Positions 46,401 to 58,800 of a stretch of DNA of 64,000 nucleotides are shown piece by piece (position 1 is the first letter of the stretch; every line of letters starts with the position of its first letter). The notes below the pieces were generated by a model, which had not been told where the DNA came from, did no database searches, and was given only the letters and a program-made list of their open reading frames with translations. The stretch lies in the NCBI RefSeq assembly GCF_002994745.2, contig NC_037094.1:26389001-26453000 (forward strand). Direction: 5' to 3'. This stretch comes from Rosa chinensis. Lineage: Eukaryota > Streptophyta > Magnoliopsida > Rosales > Rosaceae. The position numbers and the translations under genes were made by a program.

Positions 46401-46915
46401 AAGAGGCCAATCATAATTAACATGTCTGAATAGCAAGCATCAGTCATGCCGTGTTTAGCTTTCAAATTGAATGTTTATATCAACCCATTCAACTTGGTCG
46501 TCTTGGTACAACCAGGATATAGGGGCTTATCTCCATCCTCTACAAACTTCATAAACTCATTCGAGTCTTCTGAAATCCCCTCATCCTCACTACCCTTCAT
46601 ACCTTCTTCATCCTCTTCTATCCCAAAATCAGGATTCATCTCAACTGTTTCAGAATCCCCTCTAGCAACATACAAGGCAGAAGTTGATGGTTCTCCATGC
46701 CACTTCCAATGCCTATAGCTAACATCTATGCCATTAAAAAATATATGGTCCTTAATCACCTCTATGGACCAAAAATCATTGTTACAACACTTCAAGCAAG
46801 GGCAGCATATGCTATTTGTGTCCCTTGCATTAGCCAACGCAAACTTAAGAAATTCTTCAAGTCCTATTTGAAACTTTAGTGATCTTCTATCTTCTTTCAT
46901 CCATGATTTATCCAT
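43458..46915 (-). pseudogene. CACTA TNP2 (TNPD-type) transposase, disabled
   Basis: The first region (46,915) MDKSWMKEDRRSLKFQIGLE is the transposase-associated domain, with CPCLKCCNN. TNP2 proper follows: KIHACPNDCILYRLQHADAT, CPTCGESRW, and TWHVKDRKNDGMMRHPADSP. VRHNLDVLHIEKNCCDAIL (45,330) and ELCGPVFFRWMYPFERYM (44,750) mark the DUF4218 region. After two introns the last exon (44,100-43,458) is DUF4216-like and ends NEGIWVD. Two in-frame stops (about 46,477 and 45,809, the second in the DIDVYL-PLIDD region) and one frameshift (about 45,450) disable it. The length and domain order are normal for CACTA transposases, so the damage looks recent. Confidence 0.88.
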
Positions 46916-49900
46916 CTTATATATACAAACATATAAAACAATTAGAATTGTAACATTTTATGTAGCTAAGATCATAATATATACTTAAACTAAGAGGAAA
47001 ATACAGATCTGTTAGGAACTTTAAACCATTTTGCATACCATATATTTTTCAGTTGCATACTTTCCCGGAATTTACATTTCCCATATCTATCAAGATTATT
47101 AATATTCTTTGTTACCAAAGAAGACCATTTTAGACAAAGCAAATTAAAAACACTACATGCTCTCATAATTCATGAATTCATTTTAGACAAAGTCAATTTA
47201 TGATTTAAGTCACTTATATCTTTAACTTCAGAAAAAGATAAATGTGGAAAGATTGCAGGATAATCTCACCTTCTTGTTTGTTTCTTGCAGCTCTCCAGCA
47301 AGACTAAATTAGTCAAGTATCAAATAGACCTGCATGCAAGAACATGTTAAGATATATTGGATGACCACAAAGAATATAAATTTGAAAAGATATATTGCAT
47401 GCAAGAATATAAATTTTTTTGTCATTGAACTATTAGGATTTAGCAACTATTATAGAAGGTAGGGGAATAAAAAAAGCTAATACCCCCAAAAACAACACAA
47501 AGGGTAGACAGACCTGATATGAAAAACTACTGAGAAAAATGTTCATAAATGAATCATATATATGGAAAGAATAGACAAAACTAAAATCCAATCGAATCAA
47601 ATCTGTAAATGTTAATAGCTTCCACCATGTATGACTATTCTGTTTCAATTATATATGGTGATGAAATGAAGCAGAATACTTTCCATCAGCAGTTCCATAT
47701 TCCCCCAAAACCCAACAAATGACCTATAATCACAACTAAACATTAAGATATCAACAGCAATATTCCACCAAACAAACAGGAAACAGCACCAAACCAAAAA
47801 ATTCACAGACATGAAAACCTTTGACAAATGAAGCTGTTTCTCGACAAAGTAACAGACATAAACATTACGATTACCCCAAAAGCCATAATGTCCTCTATAC
47901 AAATATCATATGGGGACATTGACAAGAAAGCTAAGGAAGAAATTAGCAAAGGACTGTCTAAATTAAACTAATATAATCAGAAGGATAAGATGATGTTATT
48001 ATCTTCACTAATGGGTTTTCAACAGATTATGAATTGGGGTAGTTTCTTCGGTAGGGGAACATAGAACACCTACTGGTATATCAATTTCAATTCTAGAAAT
48101 TTAGGCTGTGAATATTGAAGTGGGTAGGGTTTTAGGGTTTTGTTTGGAGGCTTAATGAAAGGAGCAATCTGGTATGCCCTCCCCTAGCCCAACATTCGTA
48201 AATGCATGTAAGTAGGAGGATTGAAACTTCCGGTTGCTACTAGAACTACATATTTCTTGTCCCTAATAGAGTAGAGAGGGAGTCAACAAATTTTCCAGCA
48301 AATTACACCTTATAAGATAAATTTTATGAACCAAAACATCTATCATTGGAAATTCACAAACAAACGCACTTCTGCTGCAAAGTAAAAATCTACTGAGCTT
48401 CAAGATAGATAGGAATAGGAGTAGCTATGTTAGTGACCAAAACAGAGAAAAACAAATTAAGAAAAACATTATGTTGTTTATGCAATTCCTCCTTGTACTA
48501 AAATTCTGTCTAAATCCATTCTGCAAAAGTCGACATATCCAATCGTTCCAATAGCACCAAACAAAACCACATAGCAGTGATTGTCGCCCCCCATAACTCT
48601 CAAGTTATCAAAATTTTTACAGCACACTCCTAAAACCCTACTGGGAGTGTTATGTCTCTAACAACCTCTCTATTTGCTCAACCTGTTAATTCTCAAGCCA
48701 CCAAATTTTTACAGTGTCAAAACCCACACAATGAAAAACAAGAATTTCTCTCCAATTCTAACACGTCCCTACCAACCAAACACAGCATTATCAAGCACTC
48801 ACAAGAATACAACCAAATCATAGTCAAACATACCCAATTGAAAATAAACGCAAATAAGCCAATCCCAGATTAGAAAATTGGCAAAACCAATTGAAAAATC
48901 AATACCCTTTTGAGATTGAAGAGCTAAAGGCCTCTCCTTTCAGCCACGTGGACCTGATTGAGCTTCGGATCCTCCCAGCGATGCGACCCAAGCTTCCAAG
49001 CTCGGTTGACGCAGCTGCAGGACTGGTGAAACTGTAAGAAGCCTTTGAAATAAGAAATGAAAAACTGACACGGTTTTGAAGTAAGTTCTAGTTTTCTTTT
49101 CCTATACGTACAGTTGTTCATGCAATACTTCTTGTAAATATTTCAACAGGAATTAATTAAAAGGAAATTTTATGACCAATTTGTGACGATATAATTGACT
49201 AACGCATACACTACATGATACAAATTAACACATAATTATTAAGCAGCAGATTAATCAAAAATAAGATCATATATTCCCAAAGAATCCATCTTGGATGCAA
49301 TGTTCTGCTCTTTACAAATAGTCTTAGGCTCCTCTTACAATGGAACTAAACGATTTGCTCCTTTTTAAGTGTTTATGAGAGGAGGGAATTAAGCTTTATA
49401 TTCTCTGCGAGACAGTTGCATATATATCGATCCACTAGGCTTTCCCAAGACATCAACCCGCAAAAGCACAAAATTTATTCATGTCCAACTTGAACTTGAA
49501 TTGTAACAGTAAACACTACACACAATAGGTTTCTATAGTGTATTAAACTTTTATCACATAAAGACTACTTATAGATAGACAACGGACTATTCTTATAAAA
49601 CACAGTTTCTTAGCCTGCAAGTCTTTATAATTACTGCCAGAATTCTTAGCAGTATGTGAAGATCTAAAGCTGGCCTATTTTTCATCAATGTAAAATATTT
49701 GCAAACTATCCCAGTTATTGAGCAAACACATCACTTAGTGATCAAAGAAATTGTCAAAACAAGTAATCAAAATCTCTTTCTCTCAATTCTCTAAGAGACA
49801 TCTACTCGAAAAGACCGAAAATTAATCAAAATCTGAAGCAAATTTTTAAAAGGATCTCAAATCAAGAGCGAGGAGGAGGATATCAGATACCTTGACTTCT

Positions 49901-50090
49901 TCCCTCTTCCTATTTCTTCTTCTTTTCTTCTCTATCTTTCTTAACATCCATATCCTCTTCTTTCTCCTCTCTTTCCCGACCCCTTCTTATTTTTTTTCTT
50001 TTCTTTCTTCTGCTCCGCCACCAAAAGCTGCAACAAGTACATAAAATTTCAAGCTTGCAGATCAAATCAAGCTATTTTTAGAGAAAAGTA
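46916..50090 (-). other. CACTA interior without a supported gene
   Basis: AT-rich, probably the transposase promoter, 5' UTR and introns. Weak open frames have no recognisable domain. A TNPA-type second transposition protein was looked for and not identified. Confidence 0.5.
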
Positions 50091-50274
50091 AATCAAACCG
50101 AATTATCAAGCAATCTTTTAACAAAAAGGTAAATCAGATCGAATCTGAGAGAGGGACAGACCGAGACTGACAGAGTGATGTCGCGAGAACGAGACGAGGT
50201 CGTCGTGCCGCTGCCGTCGACCGTCGCAGAGACTGGGTTGAAGGTTTTGAGGATCGAGGTTTGGGTTTTCAGAA

Positions 50275-50367
50275 GTTTGGGTTTTCGCAGACCTCCGTCT
50301 TCCACCTAGCCTCTGTTGAGGAGGTTTGGGTTTTCGCAGACCTCCGTCTTCCACCTAGCCTCTGTCT
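50275..50367. repeat. 49-bp tandem duplication in the CACTA right end
   Basis: GTTTGGGTTTTCGCAGACCT, followed by CCGTCTTCCACCTAGCCTCTG, occurs twice (50,275 and 50,324) nearly identically. It lies in a GC-richer segment that could encode a short peptide starting MEDGGLRKPK on the minus strand. Confidence 0.85.
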
Positions 50368-50883
50368 TCGCCTAGGCAAAGTGAGCTGAACAGTTAATCG
50401 AAAAAACCCTAAATTCCCAATACAACAAAACCCCTAAATCTATAAACACTTAATCGAATGGCTTACCAGCAGTATAGTGAACGAATAGAAGAGATTGATG
50501 TTGGATTTGGCGCTGGATTTTTCAGTTCAGTGGTTTTGGTTTGAGAGATGTGCTGTGAAGAAGAGAGAAGTTTGAGAGAGGGGCGTTTTCAGTGTTTGAG
50601 AAATCCATCGGGCCCGATTTGATTAAGTTGTTTGATGACTTGATCTAATTTCAAGTATGTGTTACCAAAAAACCAAACAGTCCTTTCCAAAAAAAAAAAA
50701 ACAAACTTTCGAAACTAAGCAACTCTCCATTACACACACAACAGAAAACTGTTGTCTGAAACAAAACATTTTTCTCAAAATCAATTTACCATGGTATATC
50801 ACTATATTCAGACAACAGAATTTTTTCATTCTGTCGTTAAAGTTATTCAGACAACAGAAAGCAACAATTCTGTCGTCTGAGCT

Positions 50884-50913
50884 CTGTTGTCTGATGGGTT
50901 TATTGACATAGTG
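50884..50913. repeat. right TIR of the CACTA
   Basis: Exact inverted match to 37,555-37,584. The adjacent 150 bp hold several CAGACAACAG/CTGTTGTCTGA motifs like those at the left end. Confidence 0.97.
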
Positions 50914-52020
50914 GAACTTCATTTACCCAAGTCAAGAGGCTCTAGACCACGGAGCGCGTTTACAATAAGATTGAAATGCTCACTAAAGTGACTACTTGAT
51001 TGGGAAGGGATATGCCCACGCGTTTCTATCACAAGTTTCGGATTCTATCGCGGTTCATGTTGGACATGATCTTCATTAGAAGCCCTTAAAGAGTTAAGGG
51101 AAACCGCTGAACACTTGAAATCTTAGTTTGAGATGAAGGATTTTGGGAGAACACGATTATGTCTCGGTTTAGAACTTGAGCATAGTGTCGATAGATGCTG
51201 AGGCATTTTGACAAGGTCAAGCCTTCAAGCACCCCCATGATCGTCCATAGTCTTGATCCTGAAAAGGATCCTCTTCGTCGAAAGGATGATGACGAAGATG
51301 TGCTAGAGGCAGAAGTGCTTTACTTAGTACAATAGGCGTATTATTGTACTTATCCCAATGCACAAGACCGGACATCTCATATGTTGTGAACTTGTTAACT
51401 AGATATAGCTCTGCGCCAACGCGACGCCATTGGATTGGTGTAAAAGATATCTTTCGATATTTGAGATGTATGATTGATATGGGCTTGTTCTATCCCTACA
51501 AAGAGATGATGGATTTGGACCCATCACACACTAGGTACGCTGCCAACATTGGCCTGCGTCCACCATCCCCATCCCAAAACGACATGTGTTTTGGAAAGTT
51601 TTGCTAATGTTGGGTATCTCTCTGACCCACACAAAGACCATTCCCAATTCGGTCAAGTGTTCACCATGGGAAAAGACCGTGACATCTTGGAGGTCTACAG
51701 AATAGACCCTAGTCGCTATATCTTCAAACAATGCAGAGATCATTGCTCTTCACGAAGTGGTTCGTGAATGTATATGGATTGGATCTATAATTACGCATGT
51801 TCGAACAATTGTGGTTTGAAGTTTACCACAGATGAGCCTACGAGCATTTAGGATAATACTGCTTGTTTTGAACAAATGAGGCAAGGCTACATCAAAAGCG
51901 ATAACACCAAGCATAATTAGCAACAACAGACTCTTCTCGAGATCAAAGTGAACTAGGTTCAATCTGAGGACAGTGAGGCAGACTTGTTTACTAAGTCATT
52001 GCCCAAATCCACGTTCGAGT
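50914..52020 (+). pseudogene. copia B pol, second part: RT end and RNase H
   Basis: Continues the frame interrupted at 37,554: LHLPKSRGSRP, then FEMKDFGRTRLCLGLELEHS, the RT thumb/connection. CTRPDISYVVNLLTRYSSAP (51,360) is the conserved copia block before RNase H, and CVLESFANVGYLSDPHKDHS (51,600) is RNase H. Many stops. Similarity to element A ends at CCCAAATCCACGTTCGAG (52,020), where a deletion removes the polypurine tract and most of the LTR. Confidence 0.85.
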
Positions 52021-52074
52021 ATTATCAATGAGAATACATAGCAAATTTCTCTCAATTTCTGATTCCCTAAAACA
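52021..52074 (+). repeat. truncated 3' LTR of copia B
   Basis: Only the last 54 bp (TATTATCAATGAGAATACAT to CCTAAAACA) remain. ATTTT follows, the second copy of the target duplication. Confidence 0.9.
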
Positions 52075-52289
52075 ATTTTAACTATTTTTACTAAAATTTA
52101 ACTAAAAAATAATTCGCTCGACTAAAAAGACTTAATTAAATAGGGGCGGAAGAGAAGAGGGAATTTTACATTGTAGATAATTAAAGTCGCAATTAATTGG
52201 CGCTAAAAATAAGGAGCAGATCGAGGAAACAAACCCTCACGTTCTCTGTTTAGATAAAGCCAAAACCAATTCATTGGATTGGTCCAGAG

Positions 52290-53390
52290 AAAACCAAATA
52301 CTTGTAGCAGAGAGAGAGGAAGAAACAGTAGACGGACGCAGGGCGCCCACAGGTACAACAAAGATTATCCAGATAGCTTTCTTTGATTTAATTTTTATTA
52401 CAAAGTTTCTCTCTTTCAATTTCATTCGTCGATCATCATCTTGGATAGTACACTGTGTGAGTGCTTTGCTGGAGACTGTTCATTCACTAAACATATTCGT
52501 CTGGATCTGATTGCAATTGGTAGAATCTTTGACAGATCATTATTCATGAAATCTCTAGAAATATGTTTCCGGAAATGAATTTGCTCGCCATGTAAGTGTT
52601 AGGTGGTGATACAATCACTGCGTTATGTGACTTTCATGTGTTATACAACCGCCGATTTATTTTAACTATAGTTACTTGTGATGACACAAGGCAGCTGCGT
52701 AAGAGTGTAGTTATATTATCACCGACACTTGGCGTTAAGTAAATTTATTTGTTTCTTCTATCACTTGCAGAATTTTGCAGAATTTTGAAATTGATTGGCT
52801 AAACATATTCTTTTTATGTTTTTATGTTATGTTATTAAACTGTGAATTAATTAGACATAATCCTCCAGGAAGTATATCCAAACCCTTCTAAAGTTTAGCT
52901 GAAAATGACCAGATTTTTATATTGGCATAACCAAATGCTAGTATTCAAATGTCCTCACACTTGGGTCTTGGTATGGTCATCTTTCTATTAGTTTGATCAA
53001 AATGGGCGTGCTAATAGCTCTAAAGTCTTGCTAGATGGAACAGTATTTTGTTGTTGTTCTGAATGAGATTTAGGGTCCCTTAAGTACTAGTTCCTTAATC
53101 ATCTGATTGAGCAAGTTCTATCACAACGTGCTGAAATTTTGAAGAATTTTTGGATTGAAATGCAGCAGCAGTTGAAATTTTATGGATAACGGAGCACTTT
53201 ACAAAGACGTTTCTGAGGAGCTGGCAACTACGAGGGAGTTGCTCATTGCGATTTCTCACCCTACTGCAGATCAGGTCCGCAATTTGAGTTTCGTGCCTGT
53301 GGACGTGGTTGATGTGTCAAATGGCGATGTCTCGGAGCAGTACCGGTCTGAACTGATATCTATTTCTTGTGAGTCCCCAGATATATGAAT
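52290..53390 (+). CDS. start of a small uncharacterised plant gene
   Basis: A probable 5' UTR exon ends at CGCCCACAG|GTACAAC (52,351). The next exon has a start codon at 53,182 and encodes MDNGALYKDVSEELATTREL, then LLIAISHPTADQV, and ends SEQYRSELISIS. A strong GTGAGT donor sits at 53,368; read through without splicing, the frame stops after CESPDI at 53,388 (68 aa). A possible next exon is at about 54,095 (AGATTCCAATCCAGATATTG), which also gives an SNPDI-like end. The composition resembles a short uncharacterised plant protein family I cannot name with confidence. No membrane or catalytic motif is seen. The function is unknown. Confidence 0.5.
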
Positions 53391-54469
53391 ACAACTTATG
53401 AGCTCCAACTGGGAAACCATAAAGATTACCAATGCCAAGTTCCTCTTGCGTTTTCAACTATAAACAACTCTACATTGCAAAATTTTCAATGTTTTGTGTG
53501 TCATTTCTGATGTCAAATGTAAAGCATAAGTTACATTAATAGACACCTGGTGTCATTAGCGTGATAAACCTTATAAGGATAATGATGAATGGTAATGGTT
53601 ATTGGTTTCTCCATGCTTCTATGCTCATTAAGTTGACACTTTCATATAGTAGTTATTACTTATTAGAATTATTTCCTGGGAAAGACTACGATACATTAAT
53701 GTACCGATACATCAAGCAGACTAGATTTGATACAGAGGTAGACTGATTCCATGCAAAAGTGGACTAGCTTGACTTGATCTCAAATTAGTCTCTATATTGA
53801 GCTAGTCTACCTCTGTATTAAACTAGTCTACTTGATGTATCGATACATTAATGCACCGTATACAATCCCTTATTCCCTAATGTATCGAGTCTATTGCTGT
53901 CTTTATTATCATATTGTAAGAGCCCGTAAGCAACTCAGATTAATTTGGTGAGCTTATGTCATCTGTTCATCCTTTATTAATGGTTATGAATAAACTACTC
54001 TCATCACTTCTGTATTATCTAGCTGTTAATTAGTAGCAGTGGTTAAGCTTTCACAATATCATAATACAGCCATTTGATTTTGTTAACTTTTCTAGTTCAG
54101 AGATTCCAATCCAGATATTGTCACTTGAAATGGAAAATGGAATGATGTCCCCACTACCTAGTCTATGTAAGTTTGTAAGTTGATTCTGATTAAAATGGTA
54201 TTTTCACTAAACAATTCTTCTTCTTTTTCTTTTTTTCTATGTTACTCTGGTACTTTTTTTTTTTTTTGGACAAAAGATTTGTGTGGTTATCCTAAGTCTT
54301 GATTAATAAAACTTCAGAATATAAAGGAGGACATATAAAGAGCCTGAAACTCAAAATACCATAAGCAACAAGAGAATGTTCCGAAATAATATCAGGAGTC
54401 TCTACAAAATCTATGTATTCTAACATGCACAAATTAGCAAAGAGTTCTCTACTACTACTCTATTTGCTT

Positions 54470-54672
54470 TGACATAGCGGTGACATATAACGGAGAGATA
54501 ACTCGAACCCAAAGTATCAGTGCAAGCAGTGCAGCTTTCTTATTATGCTGCCGACCGGAATTGAGAGCGGAATTGACATAGCGGTGGCATAACTGAGATA
54601 ACTCGAACCCGAAGCATTAGTATAAGTAGTGTAGCTTTTCATCATGTTGTCGACTGAAATAGAGACCGACGA
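54470..54672. repeat. ~104-bp tandem duplication
   Basis: TGACATAGCGGTG and GATAACTCGAACCC recur at 54,470 and 54,574, followed by similar AGTGCAGCTTT-type sequence. Divergence is moderate. No function is recognised. Confidence 0.75.
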
Positions 54673-54899
54673 CACTTTGTTTGATTTTATAATTAGGAGG
54701 CCAGTTATAACCATTTGACGAGACAATGAACTCACCGCCTAGTACCTGGCACCTTTCAAAGTCCAAGGATATGTAATTTTCACATGACGTGTATCTTTGG
54801 CAAAATGCCAAGTGTTAGTTATAGTATGCTGGCTATTGGCAAAGAAGGGATTATATATTAGTATGTAGCCACCATTAGACAAACAACTACAAGAACTAT

Positions 54900-55831
54900 G
54901 CATGATTGGCTTTCTGTTGCTAGATTTCATTTTCTCCAGCATACAGAAACCTAAAATTTCTTCCCAGTAAACTCTCTCAGATGTTCATATAATTAGTCAA
55001 ATTGTCATTTGCCAATAGCAGATGCAGGTATACGCTAATTTCTTGTTAAATCAGCGCAGGCCGGTGGCCTTAATTATAGGCGCCCGCTTTCGACCGGTGT
55101 TTTTTTTATTTTAAAGACTAACTGATCTTACGTTTTAATAAACATGCGTCAAGCAGAGACAATGAAAGTTGTGGGGCAGAAAAAATATGTAGATAATGGT
55201 CTTCCACCCTTCAACCCTCCATTTCATTGATTGCAGCTAGAGATTCCCTCAGCAAGAATCATTTCTGTAAATCAATTAGCAAAATCAAAGCTGTTTACTA
55301 GTGTTTGACAGGTGGTGTTTGTATGGAAAGGTGTTCTTTGGTATTGTAATTCAGTTGCCTTTCAACTTGTATGGACGATTAGACTCTCTGCAAAACTTGG
55401 TTTTGGGGTTAAGGAAGAGGCTAGGTATCAAACTTTGAACTTCATTCGACATAATTGCTCTATTTGTACCTAATTGCTAGAACTATGGCTTTACATACTT
55501 GAAATTTAAAATGTCTTGTAAAGAAAAAAAAAACCAATTTCTTTCTAATGCATACCACCTTTGACACGTGCCTCCTCTATTATTGGCAGGGAAATTTATC
55601 ACATTATTTAGAACGACCAGTCACAATTTCTTCTATGAAGTTTGTATTTTGTAATAATATGAACGCCGAAAGCCTCTTGCCCTGTTTTTTAGATGCCTGG
55701 TATCTTGAAAAGTTAATAAGGACAAATGCTAGGAGGAGGGTCCTCTACTTTCCAAAAAACCACTCTGCTAGTCCTACTAGTACTCTCAACACTTGCCTAA
55801 ACTTGTAAAACAAAATCCCAGAAAATCAAAG
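54900..55831 (+). promoter_or_regulatory. upstream flank of the P450 gene
   Basis: No gene seen. The 5' UTR probably starts near 55,750. No TATA box or regulatory motif could be fixed with confidence. Confidence 0.4.
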
Positions 55832-58800
55832 ATGGACGAGTTGGGTTTCTGGTGTTTGGTTTTCACAGCTTCAGTTGGTGGCTTTGGTGTTCTAGCTTTG
55901 ATCCTAAAGAGAGCAAATGAGTGGTACTTAGTGAGCAGGTCGGGTGAAAGTCTGCCTCCAGGTGATATGGGGTGGCCTTTCATTGGGAACACCTTGTCCT
56001 TCCTCTATTCTCTAAAATACGGTCATCCTGATTCATTCATCTCCAACTATGTCAAAAGGTCTGTCTCTCCTTTCTCTCTCATTCTAAAAATAAACTGTTT
56101 GATCATGTTCTACTTAGTTTGTTGCAAAATAAAGAACAGGAAAATCGTCACATGTATCCATGTAGTCATAGGCGGGCGGCTCAATCACCAGGCCACTGCC
56201 CCAAGTGTAATATTTAGTTTGGTTAGGACATCTCCAACCCTTTAGTCAAAAGTCATAACCATGTCATGAATTTGACACCCCTAGTGTCATTACTATTCAT
56301 TCAGATTCTGTATATCTAACCTCCCATGGTCAAAAGGCATAGCATAATCTCAATGGACCATGGACCCACCTCATCTCCCTTATTCTCCATTTTGGCTTTC
56401 GTTCTACAAAATTAGTCAATATGACTAAGTTTTAGACTCAGGAGTCATTTTGCCTCTCTTTTCTATTGGGTTGGAGATGTTGGACTTAGATTGGGAAAGC
56501 CAAAATGGTTTTTGATACTAGGGTTGGAGATGCCCTTATATCAGCTTCAAAACGTTTACATACTATACTGATTTGGACAGTTAGTTATATCATTGCCCCC
56601 AGTACTCCACAACAATATAAGCCCCAACTCTAAAGCTCTATTCAAGTGTGGATCTTTGTATATGAAATTCCATAGGCTCAAGTAAACTTCTAGCCCACAT
56701 ATATTAAACAAAGAAATAGAATATCTCTTTCCTTACACTTACTAATTAGCTAAACTTTGAAGATTAGTTTTCACAGTTTACAGGTTAATTGATTCATTAT
56801 ATCATAGATGATTTAATATATTTATATTTTTTTTCTTTTTACTTGGAAAATTTTAGAGTGATTCTAATTGGACCTCTCCTACTTATTAAAACTTCCAATT
56901 CACTTTTTTGAATACTTAAAAAGTTAAGTGCACCTCTTTAATTTTACCCAAACACCCATGAACAATTAAATATGCATCTTAAATTATGCTTAAATAAAAT
57001 TGACGAGAGAGGAGAGAAAACCCTAGGCTCTACCAATGGCGGTGACGTTCCCGTTTCTAGCTGCGTAGTGGCTCTTGAAGCCGAGCCTGAAGGACGTTGG
57101 ACGGTTTCTTCGAGAGTTCGGTGGTTCTTGGTAGCTAGCTGCTACAAAAGACTACAGCGGTGCTAAAGGAGTGATCCAGGCTGGTTTGGGGCGTAGAAGG
57201 TAGCGCGACTATTTCAAACAGTTGAACTCAGATTTTTGCAGTGGCGGTGGGTTCAAGGCAAGCAGATCTGCTCTTGGTGTTGATGCGGTTTGGTTGCGAT
57301 GCAGTGGTTTTTGGGGTGATTTCTTTGTCGATCGTGTTTGCAGAAGAGAGGTAGTGGAGCTGCTTCGGATTCCGACCTCGATGTAGTGTTGGAAAAGCTG
57401 TATGTCAGAAAGCTTGGTGGCGACACGACGATGAATCAGCAGGAGATGCAGGGCCTTCCTCCTCCTAGCTTTGCTTTTGTCTGGGTCTAGGATTGGAATT
57501 CAGCTTTTGGGCTTGGTCTCAATTTTGGGCTATTAGGGCCTGCTGACAGCTCTGACCTTTCTAATGGGAAGGAGCTTGTCATAGCCTAGGTGTTTTAGTT
57601 AGAATAATGTCTATGCTAGTATAAGCTTCTCTAGAAGTCTTTGTAGAAGTATTTGGCTTTAGCGTACCACAATGGCATGCTCGGTGTTTGAGGTCAGATA
57701 GACTAGATTGCCTACAGGACGAGTTGATTTTATTTAGGCCTGGGCATTTTAGCTCGAAAGCCCGGATTGGACCGATGCGGACCTTCGGGTCTGGGCCGGG
57801 CTTTGAGAAAAAAGAGACACAAAAAAATAAGGCCCGGACCGTTTGAGTTTTAACGGGTCGGTCCCAGGCCCTAGGATTTAGTGAATGTAAAGCCCGAAGT
57901 CCCGAACACTCCTAATATACCTTTTCAGTTTTTTCATTTTATCCCCATACCTTATTCTTGTTTCTCAATTTTCCCCGATCCCTTTCGAGTTTCTAACTTT
58001 ATACTCAATTTTCCCCGATCCCTTCCACCTATCAATTAATCAATCTCAATTCAGTCACCTTCAATCAATCAATCAAATTCAATCTCTTTGTCAAAGAGCT
58101 GATTTCCCCAATCCCTTCTTCAACAACCCTAAGCCTCTTTTCTGTGCAGAGCCTTATAACTCTAATTCAATCAATCAATCCCATTCAATCCCTTCGTCAA
58201 AAAACTGATTTCCCCAATCCCTTCGTCAAAAACTCCAAGCCTCTTCTCAAAGAATAGAGCCTTAGAACCCTAATTCCTAAATGGAAACGCAGCTCCGGTT
58301 TTGTTGGAGTGAGATGGTGGTGGCTTCCCTTCATTCCAGCCAGTCTGAAGGCGTTGGAACTTTATTTGGTCGGTAACTTTGATTCTTTGAAACTTTGGGT
58401 TTGTAACTTTGAAGTTTGGATGTTATTTCTTCATTTTATAGCTTAGTTTGTGATTTGAATGATGGGTTAGGCCGTGCTCCAAACCCAAAAAATTAGAAAT
58501 ATAAAAAAATGGTCGAACCCAGATGCACTTGGTCGAGCTTTGTTCCTTTTCCCTTCTTTTTCTTTTCTGCTTTGACGATTGCAGAACCACTACAAATCAC
58601 CAAATACATAATCTTTGCCATCACATATCAATGAAAAATGTAAACCTTGGTGATGGATTGCTTCAATTGATTCTTTATTGAGGGAGCCTGAGGATGAAAT
58701 TGTGGAGAAACTCAAGGTAAGCAAAATAGGACTTTTGGGCCCGAAAACCCAACAAGACAAGCCCGGGCCTATTTGGTCCGGTACTTCACAGTCCCTATAA

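Larger units (their letters stand above)
37555..50913 (-). mobile_element. CACTA (En/Spm) transposon, 13,359 bp, perfect 30-bp TIRs
   Basis: Both ends begin CACTATGTCAATAAACCCAT and continue CAGACAACAG in inverted orientation with no mismatch over 30 bp. GAA lies immediately outside each end (37,552-37,554 and 50,914-50,916), the 3-bp CACTA-type duplication. Copia B reverse transcriptase continues across the junction. Subterminal CAGACAACAG/CTGTTGTCTG motifs occur in both orientations near both ends. The internal genes are on the minus strand: a TNP2-type transposase (46,915-43,458) and a protein with a Ulp1-type domain (43,207-39,010). Confidence 0.96.
32062..52074 (+). mobile_element. copia element B, split by a MITE and a 13.4-kb CACTA
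   Basis: A 203-bp 5' LTR (32,062-32,264), leader, gag and pol run on the plus strand. Only the last ~54 bp of the 3' LTR remain (52,021-52,074), joined to pol by a deletion. ATTTT lies immediately outside both ends (32,057-32,061 and 52,075-52,079), which proves the two halves are one insertion. Without the CACTA and its GAA duplication the element is about 6.65 kb. It belongs to the same family as element A by gag, spacer and pol but has a different leader sequence, so it is a separate subfamily. Confidence 0.93.

Noticed and set aside
48652..49121. Possible TNPA-type second CACTA protein
   Set aside because: Only short frames with no motif, and no exon series could be joined.
57000..57560. 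GC-rich, coding-like stretch in P450 intron 1
   Set aside because: Frames are short and carry stops, and no protein family is recognised. It may be a transposon fragment, but I cannot support a call.
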